Assembly (NCBI GenBank): GCA_964621525.1
Contig: CAZUMS010000006.1
Coordinates: 62,001 to 126,000 of the forward strand
Direction: 5' to 3'
DNA length: 64,000 nucleotides
DNA from: CAZMGV01 sp964621525 [NCBI: uncultured bacterium]
GTDB lineage: Bacteria; JAGRBM01
Within the stretch, counting starts at the first letter, position 1. Each line of letters opens with the position of its first letter. The position numbers and the translations under genes were made by a program. Shown piece by piece: positions 25,881 to 34,073 of the stretch. The notes beneath the pieces are model-generated. The model did not search any database, was not told the origin of the DNA, and was given only the letters and a program-made list of their open reading frames with translations.

Positions 25881-27164
25881 TCAGTTCTGGTAGAGCCCCC
25901 GGGGGCGATCGGAGATTGCGGGATTCAGGCGGCGGGCGACGGTCACGGTGAACGTGCTGCCCCGGCCGTATTCGCTCCGGACCGAAATATCCCCGCCGAG
26001 GAGCTGTGCAAGCTCGCGGGAGATGGCGAGGCCGAGGCCGGTACCCTGGTACTGCTTGGTCTTGCCGGAATCGAGCTGCTCGAACCGCTGGAGCAGGCGA
26101 GGCAGGTCTTCGGGCCGGATGCCGATGCCGGTATCGGTCACCGAGATTTCGGCGAGGGGGCCCCGTTCTTCCGCGGAAATGGAGACCGAGCCGCGCTCGG
26201 TGAACTTCACCGCGTTTGAAAGGAGGTTCAGCAGGATCTGGCGCAGCTTGGCCCTGTCGCTGTCGATCTCGAATCCGGCGGGAATCGCCGAGACGAGCCC
26301 GAGCTGGCGGTCTGCCGCGATGACGGCAACCCGCTCCAGCAGTTCCTGGACCAGATCGTTCAGGACGAAAGATTCAGCCTCGGCGCTCATGCGGCCCGCC
26401 TCGATCTTGGAGAGGTCGAGCAGGTTGTTGATGAGATCGAGGAGGTCCCGGCCGCTCGAGATGACCCGCTCCAGGTTCCGGGTCTGGATCTCGGGGACCA
26501 TCCCCTCCGTCTGCGTCCGCACGAGGTCCGTGAAACCGATGATCGAGACGAGCGGTGTGCGGAGTTCGTGGCTCATGTTCGTGAGAAATTCGGTCTTGAG
26601 GCGCGAGGCGACGGCCAGCTCCTGGTTCTTGAGGAGTACGTCGTTGATCAGCTCGTCCTTTCTCTGAATGATGGCAAGCTGTTCGCGGATCTCGGACGAC
26701 TGGTGAAGGATGAGGTTCTTCACGCTGACGATGCCTTCGAACTGGCGGGCGGCGCCGACGACGGCGATGTCGTCATAGACGCGCTGGGTCGTGCGGCTCA
26801 CGACCCGCTGGATCGCCTGGCCGATGGCGGTTTCCCCCGGCAGGGCGAGCGATTCGGGATCGATGAGCAGCGTGACGGGCCGCCGCTCGTATAAGGCGTA
26901 GCCATACTTGGAGCCCACCTGGGCCATGAGCTGGCCCTTCTGGACCAGCCCGAGGAAAATGTTGCCGGTGTCGATGATGGCGATCGACTCGCGGTCCGGG
27001 TGCTCGGAGAAATAGTCCACGAGCGCGTTCAGCGTGACCTGCGGAGCGACGCTCGCACGCGAGTGGATCAGGTCGCGGATCGTGTGCCGGACCGGGGCGG
27101 CTTCCGCAACGGCACGGGTATCACTGGATGCGGGATCGACGACGGTGTGCTGCTGGTTGAGCAC
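25881..27164 (-). CDS. CBS-domain sensor histidine kinase
   Basis: A cytoplasmic histidine kinase of about 427 residues with no membrane segment. The N-terminal 160 residues look like a CBS pair (IAIIDTGNIFLGLVQKGQL, ALYERRPVTLLIDPE, VYDDIAVV), a type of ligand-binding module often fused to signalling domains. A short coiled coil leads to HisKA (SHELRTPL, His about 200) and HATPase_c (NAVKF, DTGIGI, GTGLGLAI). CBS input suggests sensing of adenine nucleotides or a similar ligand; this is inference. The GTG at 27164 is preferred because the GTG at 27173 overlaps the ribosome-binding site GAGGTGAG. Confidence 0.9.
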   Translation of the reverse strand: MLNQQHTVVDPASSDTRAVAEAAPVRHTIRDLIHSRASVAPQVTLNALVDYFSEHPDRESIAIIDTGNIFLGLVQKGQLMAQVGSKYGYALYERRPVTLLIDPESLALPGETAIGQAIQRVVSRTTQRVYDDIAVVGAARQFEGIVSVKNLILHQSSEIREQLAIIQRKDELINDVLLKNQELAVASRLKTEFLTNMSHELRTPLVSIIGFTDLVRTQTEGMVPEIQTRNLERVISSGRDLLDLINNLLDLSKIEAGRMSAEAESFVLNDLVQELLERVAVIAADRQLGLVSAIPAGFEIDSDRAKLRQILLNLLSNAVKFTERGSVSISAEERGPLAEISVTDTGIGIRPEDLPRLLQRFEQLDSGKTKQYQGTGLGLAISRELAQLLGGDISVRSEYGRGSTFTVTVARRLNPAISDRPRGLYQN

Positions 27165-27315
27165 GCTTCTCACCTCAAGGCCGAAGGGTTGCGACGGTTC
27201 CGGCGGGTGTTTCCCCCTGCCGCCGGATGGTTCTTTTCCCCGGTGTTCAGGATGGCATCAGCCGGGGACCGTTTTCGGGCGCTTATGTGACGGAGGGGTG
27301 AATGATGGGACGGGG

Positions 27316-27345
27316 TTGACAGGCACCGGGGCGGCGCGTCATAAA
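27316..27345 (+). promoter_or_regulatory. Candidate promoter upstream of panB leader
   Basis: TTGACA (27316-27321) and CATAAA (27340-27345) with 18-bp spacing. An AT-rich patch (27420-27472), striking in this GC-rich DNA, could be a second promoter. The stretch 27346-27569 shows no gene. Confidence 0.4.
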
Positions 27346-27629
27346 GACACCGCGGTCTCAAAGAATTCTCCCGTGTCAGTCAGATTTGGCTCGTTGAACC
27401 GAGACTTTTTATCCGGGCCAATTTTGAAAATTATCTAATAATATCAACTATATACGTGTAAAATATCGCCGAACACGGGTTCGCTGAATTGGCGTTTTTC
27501 CCTTGCCCTCCGAACTCCATGTCATCATAATTCCCCCGTGGCAGGACACGGTTCTGCCCCGCCTGGATTCTCGAACTGACGGGAACTGGGACGGCTCGAA
27601 GAAGCGCCCCGATCGAGTGCCGGCGCGGT

Positions 27630-27867
27630 GCATGGTGGAAAGGTTCCCTTGGAGCCCGTCGAGGACGGACCCAGGAGGAAAGAGTCCAAAAGCCATGCGA
27701 AAACCGCGGGCGGCAGACAGCCGGTGAGAACCGGCGGCAGCGAACGGGTGCGATCATCGGCCTTCCGACCGGTTCCCGGGAGTCTTGAACAGGACTCCAG
27801 GCGGACAATGTGGCGGAAGGCCGTTTGGCTTTTTCCGTCCCGGAGTCCCCTCGAAGAGGAAGCACCG
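27630..27867 (+). ncRNA. Structured panB leader with attenuator-like hairpins
   Basis: The leader holds several stems: GCATGG (27630-27635) with CCATGC (27693-27698); CCGTC/GACGG (27656-27668); GCCGGT-GAGA-ACCGGC (27720-27735); GGAGTC/GACTCC (27779-27798); and a perfect 10-bp stem CGGCCTTCCG (27758-27767) with CGGAAGGCCG (27814-27823), followed by TTTGGCTTTTT. That last stem resembles an intrinsic terminator ending 33 nt before the panB start. GAACCGG (27728-27734) can instead pair with CCGGTTC (27769-27775), breaking the GAGA hairpin and competing with the folding of the terminator region. This suggests ligand-controlled attenuation. The known pan RNA motif occurs at such sites in Deltaproteobacteria, but I could not match its consensus by eye. 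Confidence 0.5.
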
Positions 27868-28674
27868 GTGGCGTCGAAGAAGAAAACCGTTCCCGAACTG
27901 CAGGCGATGAAGGCCCGTGGCGAGAAGATCGTCATGGTCACGGCCTACGACGCCACGTTCACGCGGATTCTCGACCAGGCGGGCGTCGACGTGGTTCTGG
28001 TCGGCGACTCCCTCTCCATGGTGATCCAGGGCAATCCCGACACCCTCTCCGTCACCCTTGATGAAATGATCTACCACGGCCGCATCGTCCGGCGCGGCAT
28101 CTCGAAGGCGCACCTTCTGGTGGACCTGCCGTTCGGCTCCTACCAGGAGTCGCCGGAGCAGGCGGTCCGCTCGGCGTCCAGACTCATGAAGGAAGGCGGC
28201 GCCGAGAGCGTGAAGCTGGAAGGCGGCCTCCCCATGGTCGCCACGACCCGCAAGCTCACCGAGGTTGGCATTCCGGTGATGGCCCATATCGGCCTCACCC
28301 CGCAGTCCATCCATGCGTTCGGCGGCTTCAAGGTTCAGGGCCGGGGCGCCGAAGCGGCGGCCATCCTGAAGGAAGCGGCCCTTGCCCATGAAGACGCCGG
28401 TGCCTGGGGACTTCTGCTCGAAGGTATTCCGTCGGCCCTCGCCCAGGAAATCTCGGAATCCCTCCGGATCCCGACGGTAGGGATCGGCGCCGGCGCCGGT
28501 TGCGACGGCCAGGTGCTCGTCATTTACGACCTTCTTGGTATGGACAACTCCTTCAATCCGAAGTTCGCCAAGAAGTACGCGCGTCTCGCCGACACGATCA
28601 ACGGCGCGGTCGGCAAATACATCGACGAGGTCCGGTCGGGGGATTTCCCGTCGGCGGAGCACAGCTACTCATGA
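27868..28674 (+). CDS. panB: 3-methyl-2-oxobutanoate hydroxymethyltransferase
   Basis: First enzyme of pantothenate synthesis; it adds a hydroxymethyl group from methylene-tetrahydrofolate to 2-oxoisovalerate. The 268-residue product shows MVTAYDATFTRILDQAG, LVGDSLSMVIQG (metal-binding Asp), VKLEGG and the catalytic Glu in LLLEGIP. It begins at GTG 27868 with GAGGA upstream; the frame remains open back to 27628 but the extra residues are translated leader RNA, not protein. It overlaps panC by 4 nt. One-carbon supply genes folD and gcvT lie 6 kb downstream. Confidence 0.96.
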   Translation: MASKKKTVPELQAMKARGEKIVMVTAYDATFTRILDQAGVDVVLVGDSLSMVIQGNPDTLSVTLDEMIYHGRIVRRGISKAHLLVDLPFGSYQESPEQAVRSASRLMKEGGAESVKLEGGLPMVATTRKLTEVGIPVMAHIGLTPQSIHAFGGFKVQGRGAEAAAILKEAALAHEDAGAWGLLLEGIPSALAQEISESLRIPTVGIGAGAGCDGQVLVIYDLLGMDNSFNPKFAKKYARLADTINGAVGKYIDEVRSGDFPSAEHSYS

Positions 28675-29579
28675 GGGTGATCTCCACCACAGCCGAAATG
28701 CGGGAGGTAACCCGGGCGCTCCGCCGCCAGGGGAAGACCATCGCGTTCGTGCCCACGATGGGGTTCCTCCACGAGGGGCACGCCTCTCTGCTTCGCATCG
28801 CCAGAAAGCGCGGCGACGTGCTCGTGCTGTCCATCTTCGTGAACCCGTCCCAGTTCGGCCCGAACGAGGACCTGGACCGCTACCCGCGGAACCTTGACGG
28901 CGACCTTGCTATCGCGCGCCGGGAGAACGTGGATCTCGTGTTCACACCCGTGCCGAAGGAAATCTACGGCCCCGGTTACCAGACCTGGATCGACGTGACG
29001 GAGGTGTCGAAGCACCTCTGCGGCGCCTCGCGGCCGGGGCACTTCCGGGGCGTCGCGACGGTCGTCGCCAAGCTGCTGAACATCTGCCATGCGGACGTCG
29101 CGGTGTTCGGCGAAAAGGACTTCCAGCAGCTCGCCGTGATCCGCCGGATGGTGGAAGACCTGGACATGGACGTCGAGATCGTGGGCGGCGCGCTCGTGCG
29201 CGAAGCCGACGGCCTCGCCATGAGCTCGCGGAACGTGAACCTCACGCCCGATCACCGCCGCCGGGCGCTCGTACTGAAGCGCGCCCTGGACCGGGCGGAA
29301 GCGCTCGCCGCTGCCGGCGAGCGCCGCGTCTCCATCCTGCTGGAGGCCGCCCGCGAGGTGCTCGCCGCCGAGCGCGAGGGAGCCGTGGACTATGCGGAGA
29401 TCCGCGACGCGGCCACGCTCGAAACCATCGATACGCTGTCCGGACCGGCCGTTTTCGCGCTGGCCGTCCGGTTCGGCGGCACAAGGCTCATCGACAACAC
29501 GGTGCTCCTGAACGACGGGGTCCGTGTCCGAGGGGAAAAAACCAGGGCTCCGATCGCCGAGGCGACGGTGACCCCGTAA
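28671..29579 (+). CDS. panC: Pantothenate synthetase (pantoate-beta-alanine ligase)
   Basis: Joins pantoate and beta-alanine using ATP through a pantoyl-adenylate. The 302-residue product has VPTMGFLHEGHASLL (the HxGH nucleotide-binding motif), FVNPSQFGPNEDLDRYPR, FGEKDFQQL and MSSRNVNL (KMSKS-like). The ATG at 28671 overlaps the panB stop (ATGA), so the two are translationally coupled. panD follows 23 bp later, giving a complete panB-panC-panD operon; panE is not in the window. Confidence 0.97.
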   Translation: MRVISTTAEMREVTRALRRQGKTIAFVPTMGFLHEGHASLLRIARKRGDVLVLSIFVNPSQFGPNEDLDRYPRNLDGDLAIARRENVDLVFTPVPKEIYGPGYQTWIDVTEVSKHLCGASRPGHFRGVATVVAKLLNICHADVAVFGEKDFQQLAVIRRMVEDLDMDVEIVGGALVREADGLAMSSRNVNLTPDHRRRALVLKRALDRAEALAAAGERRVSILLEAAREVLAAEREGAVDYAEIRDAATLETIDTLSGPAVFALAVRFGGTRLIDNTVLLNDGVRVRGEKTRAPIAEATVTP

Positions 29580-29602
29580 GCTGAGAGAGAAGGAAGACGA
29601 AC

Positions 29603-29992
29603 ATGGCAACGCGCACGATGCTGAGAGGCAAGATCCACCGCTGTACGGTGACCCAGGCGGACCTGCACTACGAAGGCAGCGTCACGATCGACCGCGACCT
29701 GATGGACGCGGCAAACCTGCTCCCATATGAGGCGGTCGACATCTGGAACGTCGACAACGGCGAACGGTTCTCCACCTACGCCCTCGAGGGCCCGCGCGGC
29801 TCCGGCGTGATCTGCGTGAATGGGGCCGCGGCCCGCAAGGTGGCCGTGGGCGACCGGATCATCATCGCCCATTTCTCGGAGGCGACGGACGAGGAGGCGA
29901 AGAGCTGGGAACCTTTCTGCGTGTTCGTCGACGAGAAGAACCGCCAGAAGAAGCTCCAGAACTTCGAGTCGGTGAACCTGCGCGCCGTCTGA
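29603..29992 (+). CDS. panD: Aspartate 1-decarboxylase, pyruvoyl proenzyme
   Basis: Makes beta-alanine from aspartate for PanC. The 129-residue proenzyme contains the self-cleavage site Gly25-Ser26 in HYEGSVTID, where Ser becomes the pyruvoyl group, and the substrate-binding [32 protein letters not shown] is the typical start. Last gene of the pan operon, closed by a terminator at 30013. Confidence 0.97.
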   Translation: MATRTMLRGKIHRCTVTQADLHYEGSVTIDRDLMDAANLLPYEAVDIWNVDNGERFSTYALEGPRGSGVICVNGAAARKVAVGDRIIIAHFSEATDEEAKSWEPFCVFVDEKNRQKKLQNFESVNLRAV

Positions 29993-30012
29993 CGCACCGG
30001 ACCTGCCGCAGA

Positions 30013-30045
30013 AAAAAGACCGCCGGTAATTCCTGCGGTCTTTTT
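30013..30045. terminator. Bidirectional terminator after panD
   Basis: AAAAAGACCGC (30013-30023) pairs perfectly with GCGGTCTTTTT (30035-30045). It serves panBCD on the plus strand and the convergent lipoprotein gene on the minus strand. Confidence 0.85.
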
Positions 30046-30061
30046 ACGTTCCGGGACTGCC

Positions 30062-31426
30062 TCAGTCGGCCGTATCGAAACTGAGAACCTTCGCTTTGCC
30101 GGCTTCGACCGTTATCTCGCCCAGGGGGATCATCTTGCCGATCAAAAGCTGGGCGTTGATCCGGTAGCGGCCGGGGGCCAGGCGCAGCCGGGCGACGCGG
30201 ATCTGGTCCGGCAGAAAACCCCAGCTGCGCGTGTCGGCGTTCTCGCTGGCGACTGCAAGGATGTTCATGCCGAGCCCCACGAGCGAGGCCGCCAGCGCAT
30301 TGTCCTTGTTTTGCGCCTTGATGGCTTCTTCGGTCGCCTTGGCGGCGGCGTATTTCGCCAGTGCGCGGGCGACAGCTTTCGCCTTGATGCGCCCCAGTCG
30401 GTCCTCGAGGTTTTTCACCGCAATGTCGCCGAGGGGCTGGGCTTCTTCCGTCGACACGGAAAGGATCTGGTAGGGGAGCGCAGGCGTGGAGGCCGGGTCC
30501 AGCGGTTCAGCCTTCACAACCGAACCCCTGTTGAAATAGTTCCGCCGGCGGTACTCGGGATAGGCGACCTTGACGATGTGCCCGTCCGGCGTCGGGATGA
30601 TCCAGGATTTCTCGACTTTCTCGGGCACGAGCCCGTTGTGGTGGATGACGAGGATTTCACCGTACTGCGCGGACTGGAAATCGGGCGGCGGGGGTTCGGC
30701 TCCCCGGGGGGCTTCGTCGCCGGAGATGAACGCGGCTTCGCCGGCCGCTTCCTTCAGATGCTTCGGCATCCGGATCTTGTAATTCTTCTCGTAGTCTTTC
30801 TCGTACACCTCGAACGCCTTGCGGAACGATACGTTGGCGTCCTGGAGGTCTTCCTTCGATCCCGAGTGGAGGTACAGGAGGCCGGAGATGAACCGTCCGA
30901 AAGCGTCCTCCGTGTAGACGTTCTTGCTGTCGTCGTACTTCGTGTTGTAGAGGGCGAGCTTCTCGTCCACCTTGCGGGCCTCGACGAGGGCCGATTCGGT
31001 TTCGCCTTTCTCGGCATAGATGAGCGCCTTGAAGATATTCACCGTGACCCGCTCGAAATCCTCGCCGCTGTATTCCGACATCGTATCGTTGACGATACCG
31101 GTCGAGATCGTCCGGGTGATCGAGGTCGTGTAAAGCTCCTCGCCGAGCCGGTCCGCCCGCTCGAAGGTCTTGAGCGCTTCGTCGAATTTCTTGGCGTAGT
31201 AGAGCAGCGCCCCTTCTTCGTAGAGGGCCAGCAGCTTGTCCGCCCGGCCGTAGGTCCGGCGGTTTTCCTGGAAGGTCTTCAGGGCGCCTTCGTAGTTGCC
31301 CTCGGCCCGCTGCTTGTTGACTGCCTGCTGGTACTGGACGCTCGGCGCGCAGGCCGAAACGAACAGGACGGCGACTGCCGCCAGAGCCGGGCGAAACGCC
31401 CGGACTTTCCGCCCCTGAACTCCCAT
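30062..31426 (-). CDS. COG3014-like TPR lipoprotein
   Basis: A 454-residue lipoprotein with lipobox VSAC (Cys26). Residues 30-200 form TPR-like helices (GNYEGALKTFQENR, KKFDEALKTFERADRLGEE, ALIYAEKGETESALVEARK). The C-terminal half has strands with GEILVIHHNGLVPEKVE and a final WGFLPDQIRVARLRLAPGRY segment. This layout matches COG3014 proteins of unknown function, commonly found beside LpoB genes as here. ATG 31426 was preferred to the in-frame GTG at 31435. Confidence 0.7.
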   Translation of the reverse strand: MGVQGRKVRAFRPALAAVAVLFVSACAPSVQYQQAVNKQRAEGNYEGALKTFQENRRTYGRADKLLALYEEGALLYYAKKFDEALKTFERADRLGEELYTTSITRTISTGIVNDTMSEYSGEDFERVTVNIFKALIYAEKGETESALVEARKVDEKLALYNTKYDDSKNVYTEDAFGRFISGLLYLHSGSKEDLQDANVSFRKAFEVYEKDYEKNYKIRMPKHLKEAAGEAAFISGDEAPRGAEPPPPDFQSAQYGEILVIHHNGLVPEKVEKSWIIPTPDGHIVKVAYPEYRRRNYFNRGSVVKAEPLDPASTPALPYQILSVSTEEAQPLGDIAVKNLEDRLGRIKAKAVARALAKYAAAKATEEAIKAQNKDNALAASLVGLGMNILAVASENADTRSWGFLPDQIRVARLRLAPGRYRINAQLLIGKMIPLGEITVEAGKAKVLSFDTAD

Positions 31427-31482
31427 GATCCCCACCCTTTCGGAAACCCGCTGCCGGCCCCCGCCAGCCGCTTACGGAACGG

Positions 31483-32088
31483 TCAGAATTTCGTGCTGGG
31501 CCGCTCGATGTACTTCTTGATCTTCTTCTCGCCGATCCAGGCCTTCTGGTTGGTGCCCAGATTGATGAGCTCGAGATTTACCTGGTAGTAGACGACCCGT
31601 TCGCCCTCGATTTCGTCCGTGATCGTGTTGATCACGCCCTGGAGCGCGAAATCGGCGCCTTTCTCGTTGTGCTCGGAGACGTTCTGCTGGGTGAAGCCCA
31701 TCTGCTGCTCCGTGCGCTCCTGCCGCAGCTCCTTGCGCTCGTCCGCCGAGGCGACGACGTCCACCTTGCCGGAATTCACCCACGCGCGTTCCAGATCCTT
31801 TTGAAAGGTCTGGGTATTGATGTGCTCGCTGGAACGGTTCTTGATCGTCTGGACGATCACCGTGGGTACGTCGCCGGGCTTTTTCGGCTGGTAACGGCCG
31901 AGCCAGGCGCCCGACATGACATCCTTGATCATCTCCTCGGAGACAAGCCGGGAGTCCGTGTCGTTCCAGCGTCCCGACAGGTCGACCTGCTCCTTGGTGT
32001 CGAGGCGGCTGACCTTGGGGGAACAGCCGGCGGTAAAGACGGTGAAAGCGGCCACAAGGGCGATTCCGGCAGACTTGCGAACGGACAT
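31483..32088 (-). CDS. LpoB-like penicillin-binding protein activator lipoprotein
   Basis: A 201-residue lipoprotein, lipobox TAGC (Cys22). SGRWNDTDSRLVSEEMIKDVM, VIVQTIKNRSSEHINTQTF and GADFALQGVINTI follow the LpoB family, whose E. coli member spans the periplasm to stimulate PBP1b. The ATG at 32088 has GGAGG upstream. No penicillin-binding protein gene lies in the window. It is transcribed ahead of the COG3014-like gene with a 56-bp gap, an association common in Gram-negative genomes. Confidence 0.75.
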   Translation of the reverse strand: MSVRKSAGIALVAAFTVFTAGCSPKVSRLDTKEQVDLSGRWNDTDSRLVSEEMIKDVMSGAWLGRYQPKKPGDVPTVIVQTIKNRSSEHINTQTFQKDLERAWVNSGKVDVVASADERKELRQERTEQQMGFTQQNVSEHNEKGADFALQGVINTITDEIEGERVVYYQVNLELINLGTNQKAWIGEKKIKKYIERPSTKF

Positions 32089-32292
32089 GGAAAACCTCCG
32101 GGTCGTTAACTGAAAACGGAAAATCCGGCGGCCAGTTACCGCCGGTTCGTCTTTCTGTGACGCCCAATCGTAGGCGGCCCGCCCCGGCCTGTCCATGGGC
32201 GGTTTCCGCGTTCATGGGGGCCCCGGGCACCGAAGTCGCGTTTGATCCGGCCATGTTCTAACTACCGGAGTCCGGTACGCCCGGAAACCGCC

Positions 32293-32766
32293 ATGGCGAA
32301 AGAGAAGAAAGACACTGACTCCCTGATCGTCGAGAACCGCAAGGCACGGTTCCGGTACCAGGTGCTCGAAACCCTCGAGGCCGGCCTCGTTCTCGAGGGC
32401 TGGGAGGTCAAAAGCCTCCGCGAGGGGGGGATCAACCTCTCCGACTCCTACGGCGTGCTGTCGAACGGCGAGGTATTCCTGCTGAACTGCCATATCTCGC
32501 CCTACGCGAAGGCGAGGCTGCGGCCCGGCCTCGAAACCCGGAGCCGGAAGCTCCTCCTGAACCGGAAAGAGATCAACGGTCTCACCGGGCAGATCCGCGA
32601 CAAGGGCCGCACGCTGGTGCCGCTCAAAATGTACTGGAACAAGAACGGCAGGGCGAAGGTGCTGCTCGGCGTCTGCATCGGCAAGCAGGCTCACGACAAG
32701 CGGCAGGACATCAAGAAGCGCGAAGACGACCGCTACCTGAAACGGGTCCAGAAGGGACTTCGCTGA
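32293..32766 (+). CDS. smpB: SsrA-binding protein SmpB
   Basis: Escorts tmRNA to stalled ribosomes for trans-translation. The 157-residue product shows IVENRKARFRYQVLETLEAG, LEGWEVKSLREG, YAKARL-type tmRNA-binding residues, and the basic tail HDKRQDIKKREDDRYLKRVQ that probes the empty mRNA channel. The ATG at 32293 matches the family start. It ends 6 bp from the convergent gshA. The tmRNA gene itself was not found in the window. Confidence 0.97.
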   Translation: MAKEKKDTDSLIVENRKARFRYQVLETLEAGLVLEGWEVKSLREGGINLSDSYGVLSNGEVFLLNCHISPYAKARLRPGLETRSRKLLLNRKEINGLTGQIRDKGRTLVPLKMYWNKNGRAKVLLGVCIGKQAHDKRQDIKKREDDRYLKRVQKGLR

Positions 32767-32772
32767 GGGGGC

Positions 32773-34014
32773 CTAACGGCCGAGCGCCTGCTCCTCCAGT
32801 CCGACGGTGAGTGTTGCGAGATTTCCGACCCAGTCCAGCACGGCAAGGCTTTCCTGTGTCAGGATCGGCGTCGCCGAGACCACTTCGCCGGAAGTGAGCG
32901 GCTCCAGGCAGATCTTCTGGAACTGGGCTCCCCGGGCGTTCAGGTTCTGCCGTTCGCTTTTCGTTCCGTGGCTCCGGAAAAACGCTCCTATGGACTTGTG
33001 GCCGATCCGGTAGAGCACCGGCTCGATGACGAACTCGTTGAGCCTGTCGGCGGTGGGGATGCCTTCCTGCAGGATCACGGTGCTTACGGTCGAGCGGCCC
33101 TTCGTGACGTGCATGGCATTCCGCTGCTTGCGGTTCAGCCGGAGCAGCTCCTCGCCGCTTTCCGCTTCCATGACGCTCATGCCGTAGGTGCCGGCGTCCG
33201 ACTTCACGACCACGTAGGGGGCGTAACCCGTCTCCCTCGCCGCGTAGGTTTTCGCCAGGTCGCCGGCGAGCCGGTCCACCTCGCGGGCCACTTCGTCCAG
33301 CCCCCGTCCGCTCAGGAAGTCCACGTTCGTGACGAGACGGGTTTCCACGGTGAAGGCGAACGGATCGAGCTCGAGCACCGAGGCGAACTCGCGGGCAACA
33401 GCGTTGTAGATCTCGAACGATTTGAACTTGGACCTCCGGTGCCAGCCGAGGCCGGTCCGGGGCAGGATGGGCTGGCTGATCTCCAGCAGCTCCGGCGGTG
33501 GGCCGCCCATGAGGTCGTGATTGAGGATGACGGCATCGGCCGTTCCGGACGCACTCGTGAGACGGCCGTTCTCGACCCGCCCCTTCTCGAGGATGATCTG
33601 GCTGCCGCCGGGCAGGTCCACGGGAACGCGGTCCACGGTCTGCTCCGGGTGGAGGCTCACGATCGTCACGCCGTAGCCCGCTTCGGTGATCATCCGCTGG
33701 AGTGCCGCAAGGTTCTCGATGTAGCCCACGTTCACGGTGTGGAATTCGGGGATCAACGCCAGCGATTTCGCGCCGGGGGCGCGGCGGGACAGGGTTTCGC
33801 GGAACGCCCGCGCCCCCATCTCGAAATCCTCCTTGCAGAGGAGCGAGAATCCGGCCGGGAAACAGTTAATGTCCACTGGAGCGATCTTGGGCCCCGAGTG
33901 GCGGATATCCATGCTGACGGTCAGGGGTTCGGGCACATTCCCGATGCGGGACTGCCACCAGTCGTCCAGACGGGCGCGCTTCTCGGCGAGTCTTGAGGCG
34001 ATTTCCGGGATCAA
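32773..34014 (-). CDS. gshA: Glutamate-cysteine ligase, Acidithiobacillus type
   Basis: Catalyses the first step of glutathione synthesis. The 413-residue sequence resembles the separate ligase family first defined from Acidithiobacillus ferrooxidans rather than the E. coli or plant types: VSMDIRHSGPKIAPVDINCFPAGF, NHDLMGG, LGWHRRSKFKSF and YVVVKSDAGTYGMSV (ATP-grasp-like). It starts at TTG 34014 with GGAGG 8 nt upstream; no ATG is available. No gshB is visible nearby. Confidence 0.85.
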   Translation of the reverse strand: MIPEIASRLAEKRARLDDWWQSRIGNVPEPLTVSMDIRHSGPKIAPVDINCFPAGFSLLCKEDFEMGARAFRETLSRRAPGAKSLALIPEFHTVNVGYIENLAALQRMITEAGYGVTIVSLHPEQTVDRVPVDLPGGSQIILEKGRVENGRLTSASGTADAVILNHDLMGGPPPELLEISQPILPRTGLGWHRRSKFKSFEIYNAVAREFASVLELDPFAFTVETRLVTNVDFLSGRGLDEVAREVDRLAGDLAKTYAARETGYAPYVVVKSDAGTYGMSVMEAESGEELLRLNRKQRNAMHVTKGRSTVSTVILQEGIPTADRLNEFVIEPVLYRIGHKSIGAFFRSHGTKSERQNLNARGAQFQKICLEPLTSGEVVSATPILTQESLAVLDWVGNLATLTVGLEEQALGR

Positions 34015-34073
34015 GGCTCTGTCCTCCGCGGTTCCAGGTCAGACACGGGGAACCGGACGCTGCCGCAGCCTGG

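Noticed and set aside
27600-27840. RNase P RNA, tmRNA, SRP RNA or cobalamin riboswitch in the panB leader
   Set aside because: Short resemblances (GAGGAAAG, CCGGTGAGAA) exist, but the conserved cores of these RNAs are missing.
27628-27867. N-terminal extension of panB by 80 residues
   Set aside because: The extension is basic, low in conservation and overlaps RNA hairpins; PanB homology begins at 27868 with its own ribosome-binding site.
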